NCBI GenBank assembly: GCA_017528425.1
Contig: JAFXOV010000050.1
Span: forward strand, 1-60,621
Source: Elusimicrobiota bacterium
GTDB taxonomy: Bacteria > Elusimicrobiota > Endomicrobiia > Endomicrobiales > Endomicrobiaceae
DNA length: 60,621 nucleotides
Reading direction: 5' to 3'
Position numbers and translations under genes: made by a program. A model generated the notes under the pieces. The model saw nothing but the letters and a program-made list of their open reading frames with translations, had not been told where the DNA came from and did not search any database. This document shows, in pieces, positions 33,701-41,997 of this stretch. The stretch's first letter is position 1; the number at the start of each line of letters is the position of its first letter.

Positions 33701-33711
33701 TTTCTCCCCTT

Positions 33712-33732
33712 AAAAAATGCAAAGCATTTTTT
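33712..33732. repeat. Mini palindrome upstream of rph
   Basis: AAAAAATGC-AAA-GCATTTTTT, perfect 9-bp arms, directly joined to the longer inverted repeat that starts at 33733. A sixth, imperfect copy with loop CTTTA is at 33778-33798 inside that repeat. Confidence 0.6.
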
Positions 33733-33858
33733 GAAGATTGGATGATTTGAAGATTTGAGGATTGGAAGTAAAGTTGTAAAAATTGCTTTACAATTTTTGT
33801 TATTATTTTATTTTCCACTTTTCTTCCATTCTTCTATTCTTCTAATCTTCTATTCTTC
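33733..33858. repeat. Purine/pyrimidine-armed imperfect inverted repeat, copy 2
   Basis: 36-nt arms 33733-33768 (GAAGATTGGATG type) and 33823-33858 (CTTCCATTCTTC type) match at roughly three quarters of positions. The centre shares AAGTTGTAAAA and GTTATTATTT with the copy at 9118-9233. It ends 8 bp from the valS stop codon. Confidence 0.6.
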
Positions 33859-33866
33859 TGCCGTTT

Positions 33867-36521
33867 TTAGTTTTCGTAGTTCTTCAAAGTTTCTTCCAAT
33901 GTTGCAATCTTGCTCTGTGTATCTGCAAGTTTTTGTCTTATTCTTGCAACTTCTTCGGCAGGAGCTTTCTCTACGAATTTCGGATTAGACAACTTTTTAT
34001 TATATTTTTCCTGTTCCGCTATAATATTTTTTATTTCTTTGTTTATTCTTGCTTTTTCTTTTTCTATATCTATAAGACCTTCCAAAGGTATAAATATTTC
34101 AAAACCGGTAGCAACTGCCAAAGCTGAATTTTTTTCTCTTTGAATATCTTTACCGATAACCAAATCTTTTATTTTGCCTAACGATTTTATATATGCCTGG
34201 TTATTTTCAACAACAGCAAACTTACTTTCATCCAACACTTTTATTTTTGTTGTAATAAATGCCGCGGGTGAAATATTCATTTCACTTCTTACATTTCTTA
34301 TTTTAGAAACTATTTCCTGAACTACAGCCATTTGGTTTGCTTCGTTTGCAAAAACAAGTTTCTCATCATAAACAGGAAAACTTGAATTTACTATACTTTC
34401 CGTTGTGTTATTAAATATTGACCACAACTCATCACTTATAAACGGCATAATAGGTGCAAGCATTTTTATTGTTCCTTTCAATACATAAATAAGAACAGAC
34501 AATACTTGTTTCTTTTCTTCAACATTTTCGGATGTCATTCTGATTTTTGAAAGTTCTATATACCAATCACAGAACTTTGTCCAAATAAAATCGTAAAGAG
34601 TTCTTGAAGCAACATCTATATCGTAAACCTCAAATGCTCTTGTAACGATTTTTATTGTTTGGTTATATTCGTTAAGTATCCACTTATCCGAAAGTTCTTT
34701 TACCTGCGGTGTATCCGATATTTCCAATTCGCCTTTATTCATAAGAATAAATCTTGAAGCATTCCAAATTTTGTTTGCAAAGTTTCTTGCTGCAAGGAAA
34801 GAATCGTTAGATATTTGCATATCTCTTCCGGGAGCCGCGGATTGTGCCAAAGCAAACCTTAAAGCATCCGTTCCGAACTGATCCATAATCTCTAACGGAT
34901 TAATAACATTACCTTTGGATTTGGACATTTTTAATCCGTGTTTATCTCTAACTATACCGTGAATAAACACATCACCAAACGGTATATCGTTCAAAAATTC
35001 AAGTCCCATTTGAACCATTCTTGCAACCCACAAATAAAGTATTTCGTGACCTGTTACAAGAACTCCGGTAGGATAATAATATTTTAATTCTTCATTGTCC
35101 GGATTTTCTCCCCAATTAAATACACTGAACGGCCACATTGCCGAAGAAAACCATGTATCCAAAACATCGTTATCCTGAACTAAATGTGTGTTACCGCAAT
35201 GAGGACATTTTGTCGGTGTATCCTGTTCAACTATAGGAGGACAACTTGTTTTGTTGCCGTTTTCATCAACACAATAGAAAACAGGTATTCTGTGTCCCCA
35301 CCAAATTTGTCTGCTTATACACCAATCTCTTAAATTATCCAACCATAATGTGTACGGTTTCTTCCAAGATGCGGGATAAAATTTTACCTTTTCATCTTTT
35401 GCAACCTGAGAAGCTCTTTTAGACATTTCTTCAACTTTTAAAAACCATTGTTCCGACATTATCGGTTCTATTGTTGTTCCGCATCTGTAACATTTTCCTA
35501 CGGAATGACTGTAATCTTCCGTTTTTATAAGGTATCCTTGTTCCTGCAAATCCGCAACTATTTGTTCCCTTGCATCTTTTGCGGACATACCTTTATATTT
35601 TTCCATTATATCTGTCATGTTACCATTGGCATCGATAACTTCAAGTATTTCAAGGTTATGTCTTCTTGCTATTTCATAATCAACCGCATCGTGAGCAGGT
35701 GTTACTTTTACCGCACCCGTTCCGAACTGCATATCAACAATATAATCGGCAACAACTTTTATTTCTCTTCCCACCAAAGGAAGAATTATTGTTTTACCTA
35801 CTATATTTTTATATCTTTCATCGTTGGGATTTACGGCAACCGCAGTATCTCCTATCATTGTTTCGGGTCTTGTAGTTGCAACGGTTAAAAATTCGTTGGA
35901 ATCTTTTATAGGATACTTTATGTACCACAAATTACCTTTTTCGGGATGATATTCAACTTCGATATCCGATAATGCCGTATTACATCTCGGGCACCAGTTA
36001 ACCAATCTTTTTCCTCTGTAAATTAAACCTTTATCGTAAAATTGTTTAAAGGCTCTTTTAACGGCTTTGGAACATGCTTCGTCCATGGTAAATCTTGTTC
36101 TGTCCCAATCAAGACCGCAACCCAACTTTTTCAATTGGTCTAAAATCGTGTCACCGGTTTCCTGTCTCCACTGCCACATTTTTTCTATAAATTTTTCTCT
36201 TCCCAAATCGTATTTTGTTTTTCCTTCTTTTTTAAGAAGTTTTTCAACAACGTTTTGTGTTGCAATTCCGCCGTGGTCGGTTCCCGGAACCCACAAAGTG
36301 TTATATCCCTGCATTTTTTTGAATCTGATAATCGCATCCTGTAAAGAATCGTTTAATGCATGTCCCATATGCAAAGAACCGGTAACATTCGGAGGCGGTA
36401 TAACTATCGTAAAAGATTTTTTTGTTTTATCGGGTTTGGAAGAAAATGTTTTGTTCTCTATCCAATACTTTACCCACTTTTCTTCAACTTTTTTTGAATC
36501 GTAAACTTTTTCCATTTCCAT
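33867..36521 (-). CDS. valS: Valyl-tRNA synthetase
   Basis: 884 aa class I synthetase. HMGH at residues 51-54 (PPNVTGSLHMGHALND), the editing domain with TTRPETMIGDTAV, KMSKSKGNV, the tRNA-binding helical domain, and a C-terminal coiled coil of about 60 residues (EKARINKEIKNIIAEQEK) typical of ValRS. The start may be Met1 or Met3. It lies 11 bp after the radical SAM gene and is probably co-transcribed with it. Confidence 0.97.
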   Translation of the reverse strand: MEMEKVYDSKKVEEKWVKYWIENKTFSSKPDKTKKSFTIVIPPPNVTGSLHMGHALNDSLQDAIIRFKKMQGYNTLWVPGTDHGGIATQNVVEKLLKKEGKTKYDLGREKFIEKMWQWRQETGDTILDQLKKLGCGLDWDRTRFTMDEACSKAVKRAFKQFYDKGLIYRGKRLVNWCPRCNTALSDIEVEYHPEKGNLWYIKYPIKDSNEFLTVATTRPETMIGDTAVAVNPNDERYKNIVGKTIILPLVGREIKVVADYIVDMQFGTGAVKVTPAHDAVDYEIARRHNLEILEVIDANGNMTDIMEKYKGMSAKDAREQIVADLQEQGYLIKTEDYSHSVGKCYRCGTTIEPIMSEQWFLKVEEMSKRASQVAKDEKVKFYPASWKKPYTLWLDNLRDWCISRQIWWGHRIPVFYCVDENGNKTSCPPIVEQDTPTKCPHCGNTHLVQDNDVLDTWFSSAMWPFSVFNWGENPDNEELKYYYPTGVLVTGHEILYLWVARMVQMGLEFLNDIPFGDVFIHGIVRDKHGLKMSKSKGNVINPLEIMDQFGTDALRFALAQSAAPGRDMQISNDSFLAARNFANKIWNASRFILMNKGELEISDTPQVKELSDKWILNEYNQTIKIVTRAFEVYDIDVASRTLYDFIWTKFCDWYIELSKIRMTSENVEEKKQVLSVLIYVLKGTIKMLAPIMPFISDELWSIFNNTTESIVNSSFPVYDEKLVFANEANQMAVVQEIVSKIRNVRSEMNISPAAFITTKIKVLDESKFAVVENNQAYIKSLGKIKDLVIGKDIQREKNSALAVATGFEIFIPLEGLIDIEKEKARINKEIKNIIAEQEKYNKKLSNPKFVEKAPAEEVARIRQKLADTQSKIATLEETLKNYEN

Positions 36522-36532
36522 AATTTTAGCCC

Positions 36533-37861
36533 TTATATCTTATTATAAACTTTGTTCCAAATATCCGTATTTTCCATACACAAATAAACAATGACACTGC
36601 TGTCCTGTTCCTTTATCAAATCTACAAGACAGCGGTATATTTTTATTCTTGTATTATCATCGTATCTTAACTTATTATCATGCGATAATAAAAGTTCTTC
36701 GTCGAGGATTTTGTTATCTAAAAATCTTGTTTCTATAACTTTTTTTAAAGATGCCACCATTCGCAAAGAACCGATACTTATCCATTTTATATATTTTCCA
36801 CCTATAAAATCAAATATATTTTCAATAGTTTTTTTGTAACCGTTTTTCCAATCTTCGTACAATATTACCGGATCAAAATGAAATCCTACACTGTACCCCG
36901 CTTTTACACATTTTTGCGCAGCTTCCAACCTTTCTTTTAAACTCGGAGTACAATATTCGTTTTCTTTTATCATTTGTTCGGCATTTACGGACCACGACAC
37001 TACAATATTTTCGCTTCCACCGAGTTTTAACAAGTTATCTATGTTTGTACTTTTAGTTTTAAATTCAAAAGATATATCTTTATTTTCTTTAAAGAATTTA
37101 ACTATATCGTTTGAAAAAAGTGTTATATCATCAAAAAGTAAAGAATCTGTAAACTCTCCGCTTCCAACTCTGGGCAAAAAGAACATTTTGTTATTAACCG
37201 GTTTTATTTTGTCTCTGCTTAAAAAGTCAGGTAAGTTGCAAGGTAAAACTATTCCGGCTACATTTTGGTATCCTTGCAAAAAGCAATAACTGCACTCATA
37301 CAAACAACCGTAACCGATATTCAATATCGAATAGTTACAACATTTAACATTTTTTGTGCACGGGCACGGTTTAAAGAAATCGTATTTTTCGTTCACTAAA
37401 AACAGATTTTCTCTTCTGTTGTTATATTTTGCTATAGAAAATTTTTCCTGTTTCAAAAAACTTTTTAATGATTCTATCTCAACAAAATTTGCACTAGGAT
37501 AAAGAGTTTTTACTCTGTTATACAAGAATGAAGTTGTCACTTCTTTTGTATAGTAAACATTTTTAGGATTAAACTTTTCGGAAACTAAGTTTGCTTGTTC
37601 ATCGGTTAAATTTATGTCCGGCAAATAAAAGTTTTCTTTTTTTGATATTGAGTATGTTCTAGGGTACCTTTTTTGTAAAAGATACTCTTTAACTTTTTCG
37701 TAAGATTTTTCTTCTATTGAATTTATAACATCTGCTGAACTTATGTTGTATTTTTTAGATATTTCAAAAACAAGTCTTGTAAGTTCTCTTATTTTGTTTA
37801 TTCCGAAAAACGGAAACTTTTGTTGTATATTTGAACTGATTAAAGAAATGTTACTATCCAT
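36533..37861 (-). CDS. Spore-photolyase-like radical SAM protein
   Basis: 442 aa. The radical SAM motif Cys186-x3-Cys190-x2-Cys193 lies in GYGCLYECSYCFLQGY, the form seen in SplB and its relatives; an extra cysteine-rich stretch precedes it (Cys166, 168, 174, 175 in KPCPCTKNVKCC). FEFKTKST, VSWSVNAEQ, VGFHFDPVI and the C-terminal IYRCLVDLI also match SplB-type proteins. In Firmicutes SplB repairs the spore photoproduct; this organism shows no sporulation genes here, so a different substrate or UV repair is open. It overlaps the nucleosidase gene by 8 nt. Confidence 0.82.
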   Translation of the reverse strand: MDSNISLISSNIQQKFPFFGINKIRELTRLVFEISKKYNISSADVINSIEEKSYEKVKEYLLQKRYPRTYSISKKENFYLPDINLTDEQANLVSEKFNPKNVYYTKEVTTSFLYNRVKTLYPSANFVEIESLKSFLKQEKFSIAKYNNRRENLFLVNEKYDFFKPCPCTKNVKCCNYSILNIGYGCLYECSYCFLQGYQNVAGIVLPCNLPDFLSRDKIKPVNNKMFFLPRVGSGEFTDSLLFDDITLFSNDIVKFFKENKDISFEFKTKSTNIDNLLKLGGSENIVVSWSVNAEQMIKENEYCTPSLKERLEAAQKCVKAGYSVGFHFDPVILYEDWKNGYKKTIENIFDFIGGKYIKWISIGSLRMVASLKKVIETRFLDNKILDEELLLSHDNKLRYDDNTRIKIYRCLVDLIKEQDSSVIVYLCMENTDIWNKVYNKI

Positions 37862-38552
37862 TGTTACTTATAAATTCACAAATAGTGTTTGCAAGTTCTT
37901 GTCTTACGGCCAACAATTTAGCTTTTTGACTTTCATCCAACTCCGTTTCAAACGGGCTTGCTTCGGATATATGATCGGTGACATAAAATAAAGCTATAGC
38001 TTTTTTATTTATTGCCGAAGCCGCAGAAAATACGGACGAACATTCCATATCAACGGCATTTATCTTGTTCTTATCAAACCAATCTTTGTATGTTCTTTGC
38101 AAAACTATAGAGTTTGATGTGATACATTTAACCTGCTTTATATCTTTTTTTGCTTTAGACAAAAAGTTTTCAAGTAAAATCGTTGACGGATAATAAGAGT
38201 CGGGATTTCTTTTCATTTCAAGCATTTCTGAAAAACTTTCGAAATTAAATACTTTTTTTACTATAAGTTTATCTGCTATTTTTACATCTCCGATTCCACC
38301 GCAACTGCCGAACAATATTATATTTTCACAAGCGGAATTTTTTAAACATAAAACTATATCGCCAACCAAAAAATTGTTTTTCGTGGATATAACAGTCATC
38401 GCATCATAATTCATTATCTTTGCAAAAGGTAAATTGTTTCTTTTCGGTTTGCCCATTTTCGAAAACAATGAATGATCCGACACGGGACAAATTACACATG
38501 TCTTTTTTATTTCTTTTAAATTGATACCTAAATTTAACGATAAATCCAACAT
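37854..38552 (-). CDS. Nucleoside phosphorylase/nucleosidase family protein
   Basis: 232 aa of the PNP/UDP phosphorylase superfamily (MTA/SAH nucleosidase, uridine and purine phosphorylases). ENIILFGSCGGIGD is the phosphate/ribose segment, and NAVDMECSSVFSAASAINKKAIALFYVTDHI is the ribose-binding Met-Glu segment and following strand. The N-terminus is divergent. The tight overlap with a radical SAM gene suggests it could hydrolyse the 5'-deoxyadenosine that such enzymes release, but ordinary purine or uridine salvage fits as well. Confidence 0.78.
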   Translation of the reverse strand: MLDLSLNLGINLKEIKKTCVICPVSDHSLFSKMGKPKRNNLPFAKIMNYDAMTVISTKNNFLVGDIVLCLKNSACENIILFGSCGGIGDVKIADKLIVKKVFNFESFSEMLEMKRNPDSYYPSTILLENFLSKAKKDIKQVKCITSNSIVLQRTYKDWFDKNKINAVDMECSSVFSAASAINKKAIALFYVTDHISEASPFETELDESQKAKLLAVRQELANTICEFISNNG

Positions 38553-38561
38553 TTTTATTTC

Positions 38562-38795
38562 CTAATGATGATGGTGATGGCAACATCCGTTGCAACAACC
38601 GGAACTCTTTTTTTCTTGGCAAGAAACTCTCATTGGTTTATTGGTCTCTGAAGATCCCGCGGAGAAAAGCGAAAACTGTTTTTCAACTTCGCTGCTGTTA
38701 CATTCCGGACATTTTATTTCGTCTTTATTTATTGAGAAAACTATTTTTTCAAATTTTGTACCGCACTTTTTACAAACAAATTCAAATAAAGGCAT
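38562..38795 (-). CDS. FmdB-like zinc-ribbon protein with a Cys/His metal-binding tail
   Basis: 77 aa. Residues 1-42 are an FmdB-type zinc ribbon (MPLFEFVCKKCGTKFE, then CPECNSSEVEKQF; Cys8, 11, 29, 32). A linker leads to CCNGCCHHHHH at residues 67-77, a compact metal-binding tail that FmdB-family proteins often carry in shorter form. The gene lies 1 bp after deaD and 9 bp before the nucleosidase. Role unknown; metal handling or regulation is suggested by the residues only. Confidence 0.85.
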   Translation of the reverse strand: MPLFEFVCKKCGTKFEKIVFSINKDEIKCPECNSSEVEKQFSLFSAGSSETNKPMRVSCQEKKSSGCCNGCCHHHHH

Positions 38796-38796
38796 A

Positions 38797-40455
38797 CTAT
38801 TTTCCTTGCGCTTTTTCTACCGCTACTTTGTGACCTTTTATGTTACTGTTATTTAATGCATCTATAATCTGCTGTGCATATTCGTTCGGGACTTCAACAA
38901 AAGAAAATTTGTCGAATATATCTATAGATCCGACAATATCTCCGCTTAAACCCGTTTCGCCGGCTATAGCACCCACAAAATCGCCCGGTCTTACTTTTTT
39001 ACTTTTACCGATACTCATAAAAAGTCTTGTCATACCGGCTTCTTTTGCTATTCCGTGTCTGTTTTTTTTGCTTTTCGAAAATTTCTTTTTAGAATCTCTG
39101 TCTCTTGAAAAATCTCTTTCAAAACTGTTTACGGTCATATCTATATCTTCATGCTTTTCGGGATTTTCCACCTGCAACATCATTTCAAAAAGTGCCGCAG
39201 CAACATCAACGGATGTTATGTTATCCGTTATTAAAGATTCAATTTTTGTTATATATTTTTCAAATGTGTTTTTCTTTAATGTTTCTTTTAATTTTTCCAT
39301 AAAAGAAGATACCCTTACATTTTCAACATCTGCAAGTGAAGGTACCGGCATTCTTTTTATGGTAACTTTCGTGTATCTTTGAATGTCTCTTATTTTGTAT
39401 ATATCTTTACCTGCAACAAAGCTGTAAGCTTTACCTGTTCTTCCCGCTCTGCCCGTTCTGCCGATTCTGTGAACATAAGATTCTATATCTTGCGGAATAT
39501 CAAAATTAAATACGGCTTCAACATCGTCAACATCTATACCTCTGGCTGCAACATCGGTAGCAACAAGAATTTCTATTTTGCAGTTTCTGAACTTGTCCAT
39601 AACTCTGTCTCTTTGAGTTTGGTTCATATCGCCGTGAATGGCATCTGCGGAATATCCTCTTACCTGCAACTGTGCGGTAACTTCGTCCACTCTTCTTTTA
39701 GTGTTACAAAACACCAATGAAAGTTTTGCATCGGCCATATCTATACATCTTGCCAATGCTTCAACTTTTTGGTGTTCCCTGACTTCACAGTACAACTGTT
39801 CTGTTTGCGGAACTGTCAACTTTTCGTGAACTACTTTTATATTTACCGGATTATTTTGATACTTTTTTGTAAGAGCCAAAAATTCTCTCGGCATAGTTGC
39901 GGAAAAAAATACGGTTTGTTTTTCGGGAGGCAAATTTTTAAGTATAAGCTCTATATCGTCTCTGAAACCCATATCCAACATTTCATCTGCTTCATCCAAA
40001 ACAACCGTTTTTACATGATCGAGTTTTATTGTTTGTCTTTCGATATGGTCGATAATTCTTCCCGGTGTTCCTATAACAATATGTGCACCTTTATGAAGTG
40101 CTGCCATTTGTCTTACTATAGGTTGTCCGCCGTAAACGGGAACTATATTTATTCCTCTTTTATATTTTGATAAAGATTTTAATTCCTCGGCAACCTGTAT
40201 TGCAAGTTCCCTGGTAGGGCACATAATAAGTGCCTGAACTTTTTTTTCTTTAGGTGAAATTTTTTCAAGTATCGGAATACCGAAAGCGGCAGTTTTACCC
40301 GTTCCTGTTTGTGCCTGACCTATAAGGTCAACTCCTTCTATCATTTTAGGTATTGCCAACGATTGTATAGGTGTGGTTTCTTCAAAACCCATATCGGCAA
40401 CGGCTTTCAATATTTCGGAAGATAAGTTTAATTCCGTAAATTTTAGTTTGTCCAT
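38797..40455 (-). CDS. deaD: DEAD-box RNA helicase with a DbpA/CsdA-type RNA-binding domain
   Basis: 552 aa. N-terminal Q motif (FTELNLSSEILKAVADMGFEETTPIQ), AQTGTGKT, PTRELAIQ, DEADEML, SATMP in the first RecA domain; VFCNTK, ATDVAARGIDV and HRIGRTGRAGR in the second. A charged linker (about residues 430-465) leads to a C-terminal DbpA-type RRM (MTRLFMSIGKSKKVRPGDFVGAIAGE begins it, given here only in part). Such helicases remodel rRNA and cold-shock mRNA. It heads deaD-fmdB-nucleosidase-radical SAM-valS. Confidence 0.93.
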   Translation of the reverse strand: MDKLKFTELNLSSEILKAVADMGFEETTPIQSLAIPKMIEGVDLIGQAQTGTGKTAAFGIPILEKISPKEKKVQALIMCPTRELAIQVAEELKSLSKYKRGINIVPVYGGQPIVRQMAALHKGAHIVIGTPGRIIDHIERQTIKLDHVKTVVLDEADEMLDMGFRDDIELILKNLPPEKQTVFFSATMPREFLALTKKYQNNPVNIKVVHEKLTVPQTEQLYCEVREHQKVEALARCIDMADAKLSLVFCNTKRRVDEVTAQLQVRGYSADAIHGDMNQTQRDRVMDKFRNCKIEILVATDVAARGIDVDDVEAVFNFDIPQDIESYVHRIGRTGRAGRTGKAYSFVAGKDIYKIRDIQRYTKVTIKRMPVPSLADVENVRVSSFMEKLKETLKKNTFEKYITKIESLITDNITSVDVAAALFEMMLQVENPEKHEDIDMTVNSFERDFSRDRDSKKKFSKSKKNRHGIAKEAGMTRLFMSIGKSKKVRPGDFVGAIAGETGLSGDIVGSIDIFDKFSFVEVPNEYAQQIIDALNNSNIKGHKVAVEKAQGK

Positions 40456-40457
40456 TA

Positions 40458-40931
40458 TTACTTTTGCTCCATTATTTGTTTGACGGTTTCCACATCGACA
40501 TCGGTATCATAACAACCGTCTTTAAGTAAAGGAACAAACTGAGTTATAACTTTCAAACTGTCCGTCATTTTGATACCTTGTGCACCTTCAAAATGACAGG
40601 CAACGGCAACAACTGCTTTTACTTTTTGGTCTACCAAAATATTGTATATGGCTTTACCGCCTTTCATAACATACAACTTTTTGTAGCCAAGCTCGTCGGC
40701 GAGTTTTTGTATTTGTGCAATTTTACAACCGCCGCACTTTACACAAGAATAGTGTGTTCCTTCATCTACAGCTTTACACTGTTTAACGTTTCTCATACAA
40801 TGCGGCAACAAGACAAGCCTTTCGGAAAAAGGAACGGCTTTAAACTTTTCCGCCATTGATAAGTTTTTCTTGTTTATAAACTTTATGTAATTATTCTTGT
40901 TAATTTGTTTAAAATTAAAACATAATTTCAT
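40458..40931 (-). CDS. DUF116-domain protein
   Basis: Up to 157 aa. The DUF116 core begins at RLVLLPHCMRN and carries CVKCGGCKIAQIQKLADELGY and AVACHFEGAQGIKM; about seven cysteines could hold a metal or Fe-S cluster. Function is unknown. The first 25 residues look like translated AT-rich leader, and Met26 (ATG at 40856) directly before the domain is an equally good start; neither has a clear ribosome-binding site. It ends 2 bp before deaD. Confidence 0.75.
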   Translation of the reverse strand: MKLCFNFKQINKNNYIKFINKKNLSMAEKFKAVPFSERLVLLPHCMRNVKQCKAVDEGTHYSCVKCGGCKIAQIQKLADELGYKKLYVMKGGKAIYNILVDQKVKAVVAVACHFEGAQGIKMTDSLKVITQFVPLLKDGCYDTDVDVETVKQIMEQK

Positions 40932-40972
40932 AGTTTGTTTATTTTATCAAATACTGCCGAAAATCGCAAAGA

Positions 40973-41013
40973 GACAATTAGAAATGAGAAATTAGAAATT
41001 AGCAATCATTGTC
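40973..41013. repeat. AT-rich word repeat bounded by a short inverted repeat
   Basis: GACAAT (40973-40978) and ATTGTC (41008-41013) enclose TTAGAAATGAGAAATTAGAA words. Similar TTAGTAATTAGAAAT words follow ogg at 4482-4508. Confidence 0.45.
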
Positions 41014-41018
41014 TTTTG

Positions 41019-41993
41019 TTATTCGAGATTTTTGAATATTTTATCGAATTCTTCAAGGGTTGTTATTTTGTTAAAACTGTTTCTTATACTGCAGGCATTA
41101 GGTAATCCCTTAATATAATAAGGAGCAATTTTCCTTAATACGACAAGTCCTTTTTGTTTTCCGTAATATTGTAAAGAATCTATTGCATGTTGTCTGAACC
41201 ATCTTAACTTAGTCTTTATTGTTGACGGCGGTGTCATTTGTTCTTTATCGAAAAAATATTCTATCTGTTTAAATATATCGTAGTTACCTATTGCTCCCCT
41301 GCCTATCATAAGCCCGGAACAATTTTTTATTTTCAAAAATTTTTCTGCTGTTTTTATATCAACTATTCCGCCGTTTGCAACTATAGGAATTTTTGCATTT
41401 TCGCAAGCTAATGCAAACGCTTCCAAATCGGGATCACCGCTGTGAGCAAACTCGGCATACCTTGCATGAAGAGATACCATTTTTATACCGCAATTTTGTG
41501 CTATTTCTATAATTTCCGGTGCAACATTTTGTCCTTGTAATAACCCGATTCTTGTTTTTATTGTTACGGGAACCGATACCGCTTTTACTACGGCAGTTAA
41601 CACGTCTTCTACTTGTTTAGGGTTGGCAAGCAACCTGGAACCCGCACCTACTTTAGTGATTTTTTTTGCCGGGCACCCTAAATTTATATCTATAATTTTG
41701 TATCCTAAATCCTGTACTCTTTTAGCACATTCAGACATAATTTCAGGTTTAGTTCCGAAAATTTGTGCGGCAACACAATCTTTTTCTTTGTCTGATGTGG
41801 TTAAAAGTTTGTATGTTTTTTTATCTCCGTAAACCATGGCGGTTGCAGATACCATTTCCGTAAATACAAGTCCCGCTCCGCCGTCAACAGCTAACTGTCT
41901 TAAAGGTAAATCTGTAATGCCTGCCATAGGTGCAAGCATTAAACAATTTTTTAGTTTGATATTTCCGATGGTAAGTTTTGGAAGTTTTAACAT
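41019..41993 (-). CDS. dusB: tRNA-dihydrouridine synthase B
   Basis: 324 aa with the start at ATG 41993, 4 nt after the tsaD stop; the upstream TTG at 42011 lies in tsaD. FMN enzyme that reduces uridines in the tRNA D-loop. LMLAPMAGITDLPLRQLA, MVSATAMVYG, DINLGCPAKKITKVGAGS with the catalytic Cys, TIKTRIG and VANGGIVD are all present. Last gene of the long 41-60.6 kb run; no clear terminator is seen after it. Confidence 0.95.
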   Translation of the reverse strand: MLKLPKLTIGNIKLKNCLMLAPMAGITDLPLRQLAVDGGAGLVFTEMVSATAMVYGDKKTYKLLTTSDKEKDCVAAQIFGTKPEIMSECAKRVQDLGYKIIDINLGCPAKKITKVGAGSRLLANPKQVEDVLTAVVKAVSVPVTIKTRIGLLQGQNVAPEIIEIAQNCGIKMVSLHARYAEFAHSGDPDLEAFALACENAKIPIVANGGIVDIKTAEKFLKIKNCSGLMIGRGAIGNYDIFKQIEYFFDKEQMTPPSTIKTKLRWFRQHAIDSLQYYGKQKGLVVLRKIAPYYIKGLPNACSIRNSFNKITTLEEFDKIFKNLE

Positions 41994-41997
41994 AGTG

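Noticed and set aside
38840-39382. A 180-codon plus-strand frame
   Set aside because: It is antisense to the DEAD-box helicase gene, which has full motifs. The product is hydrophobic nonsense typical of AT-rich shadows.
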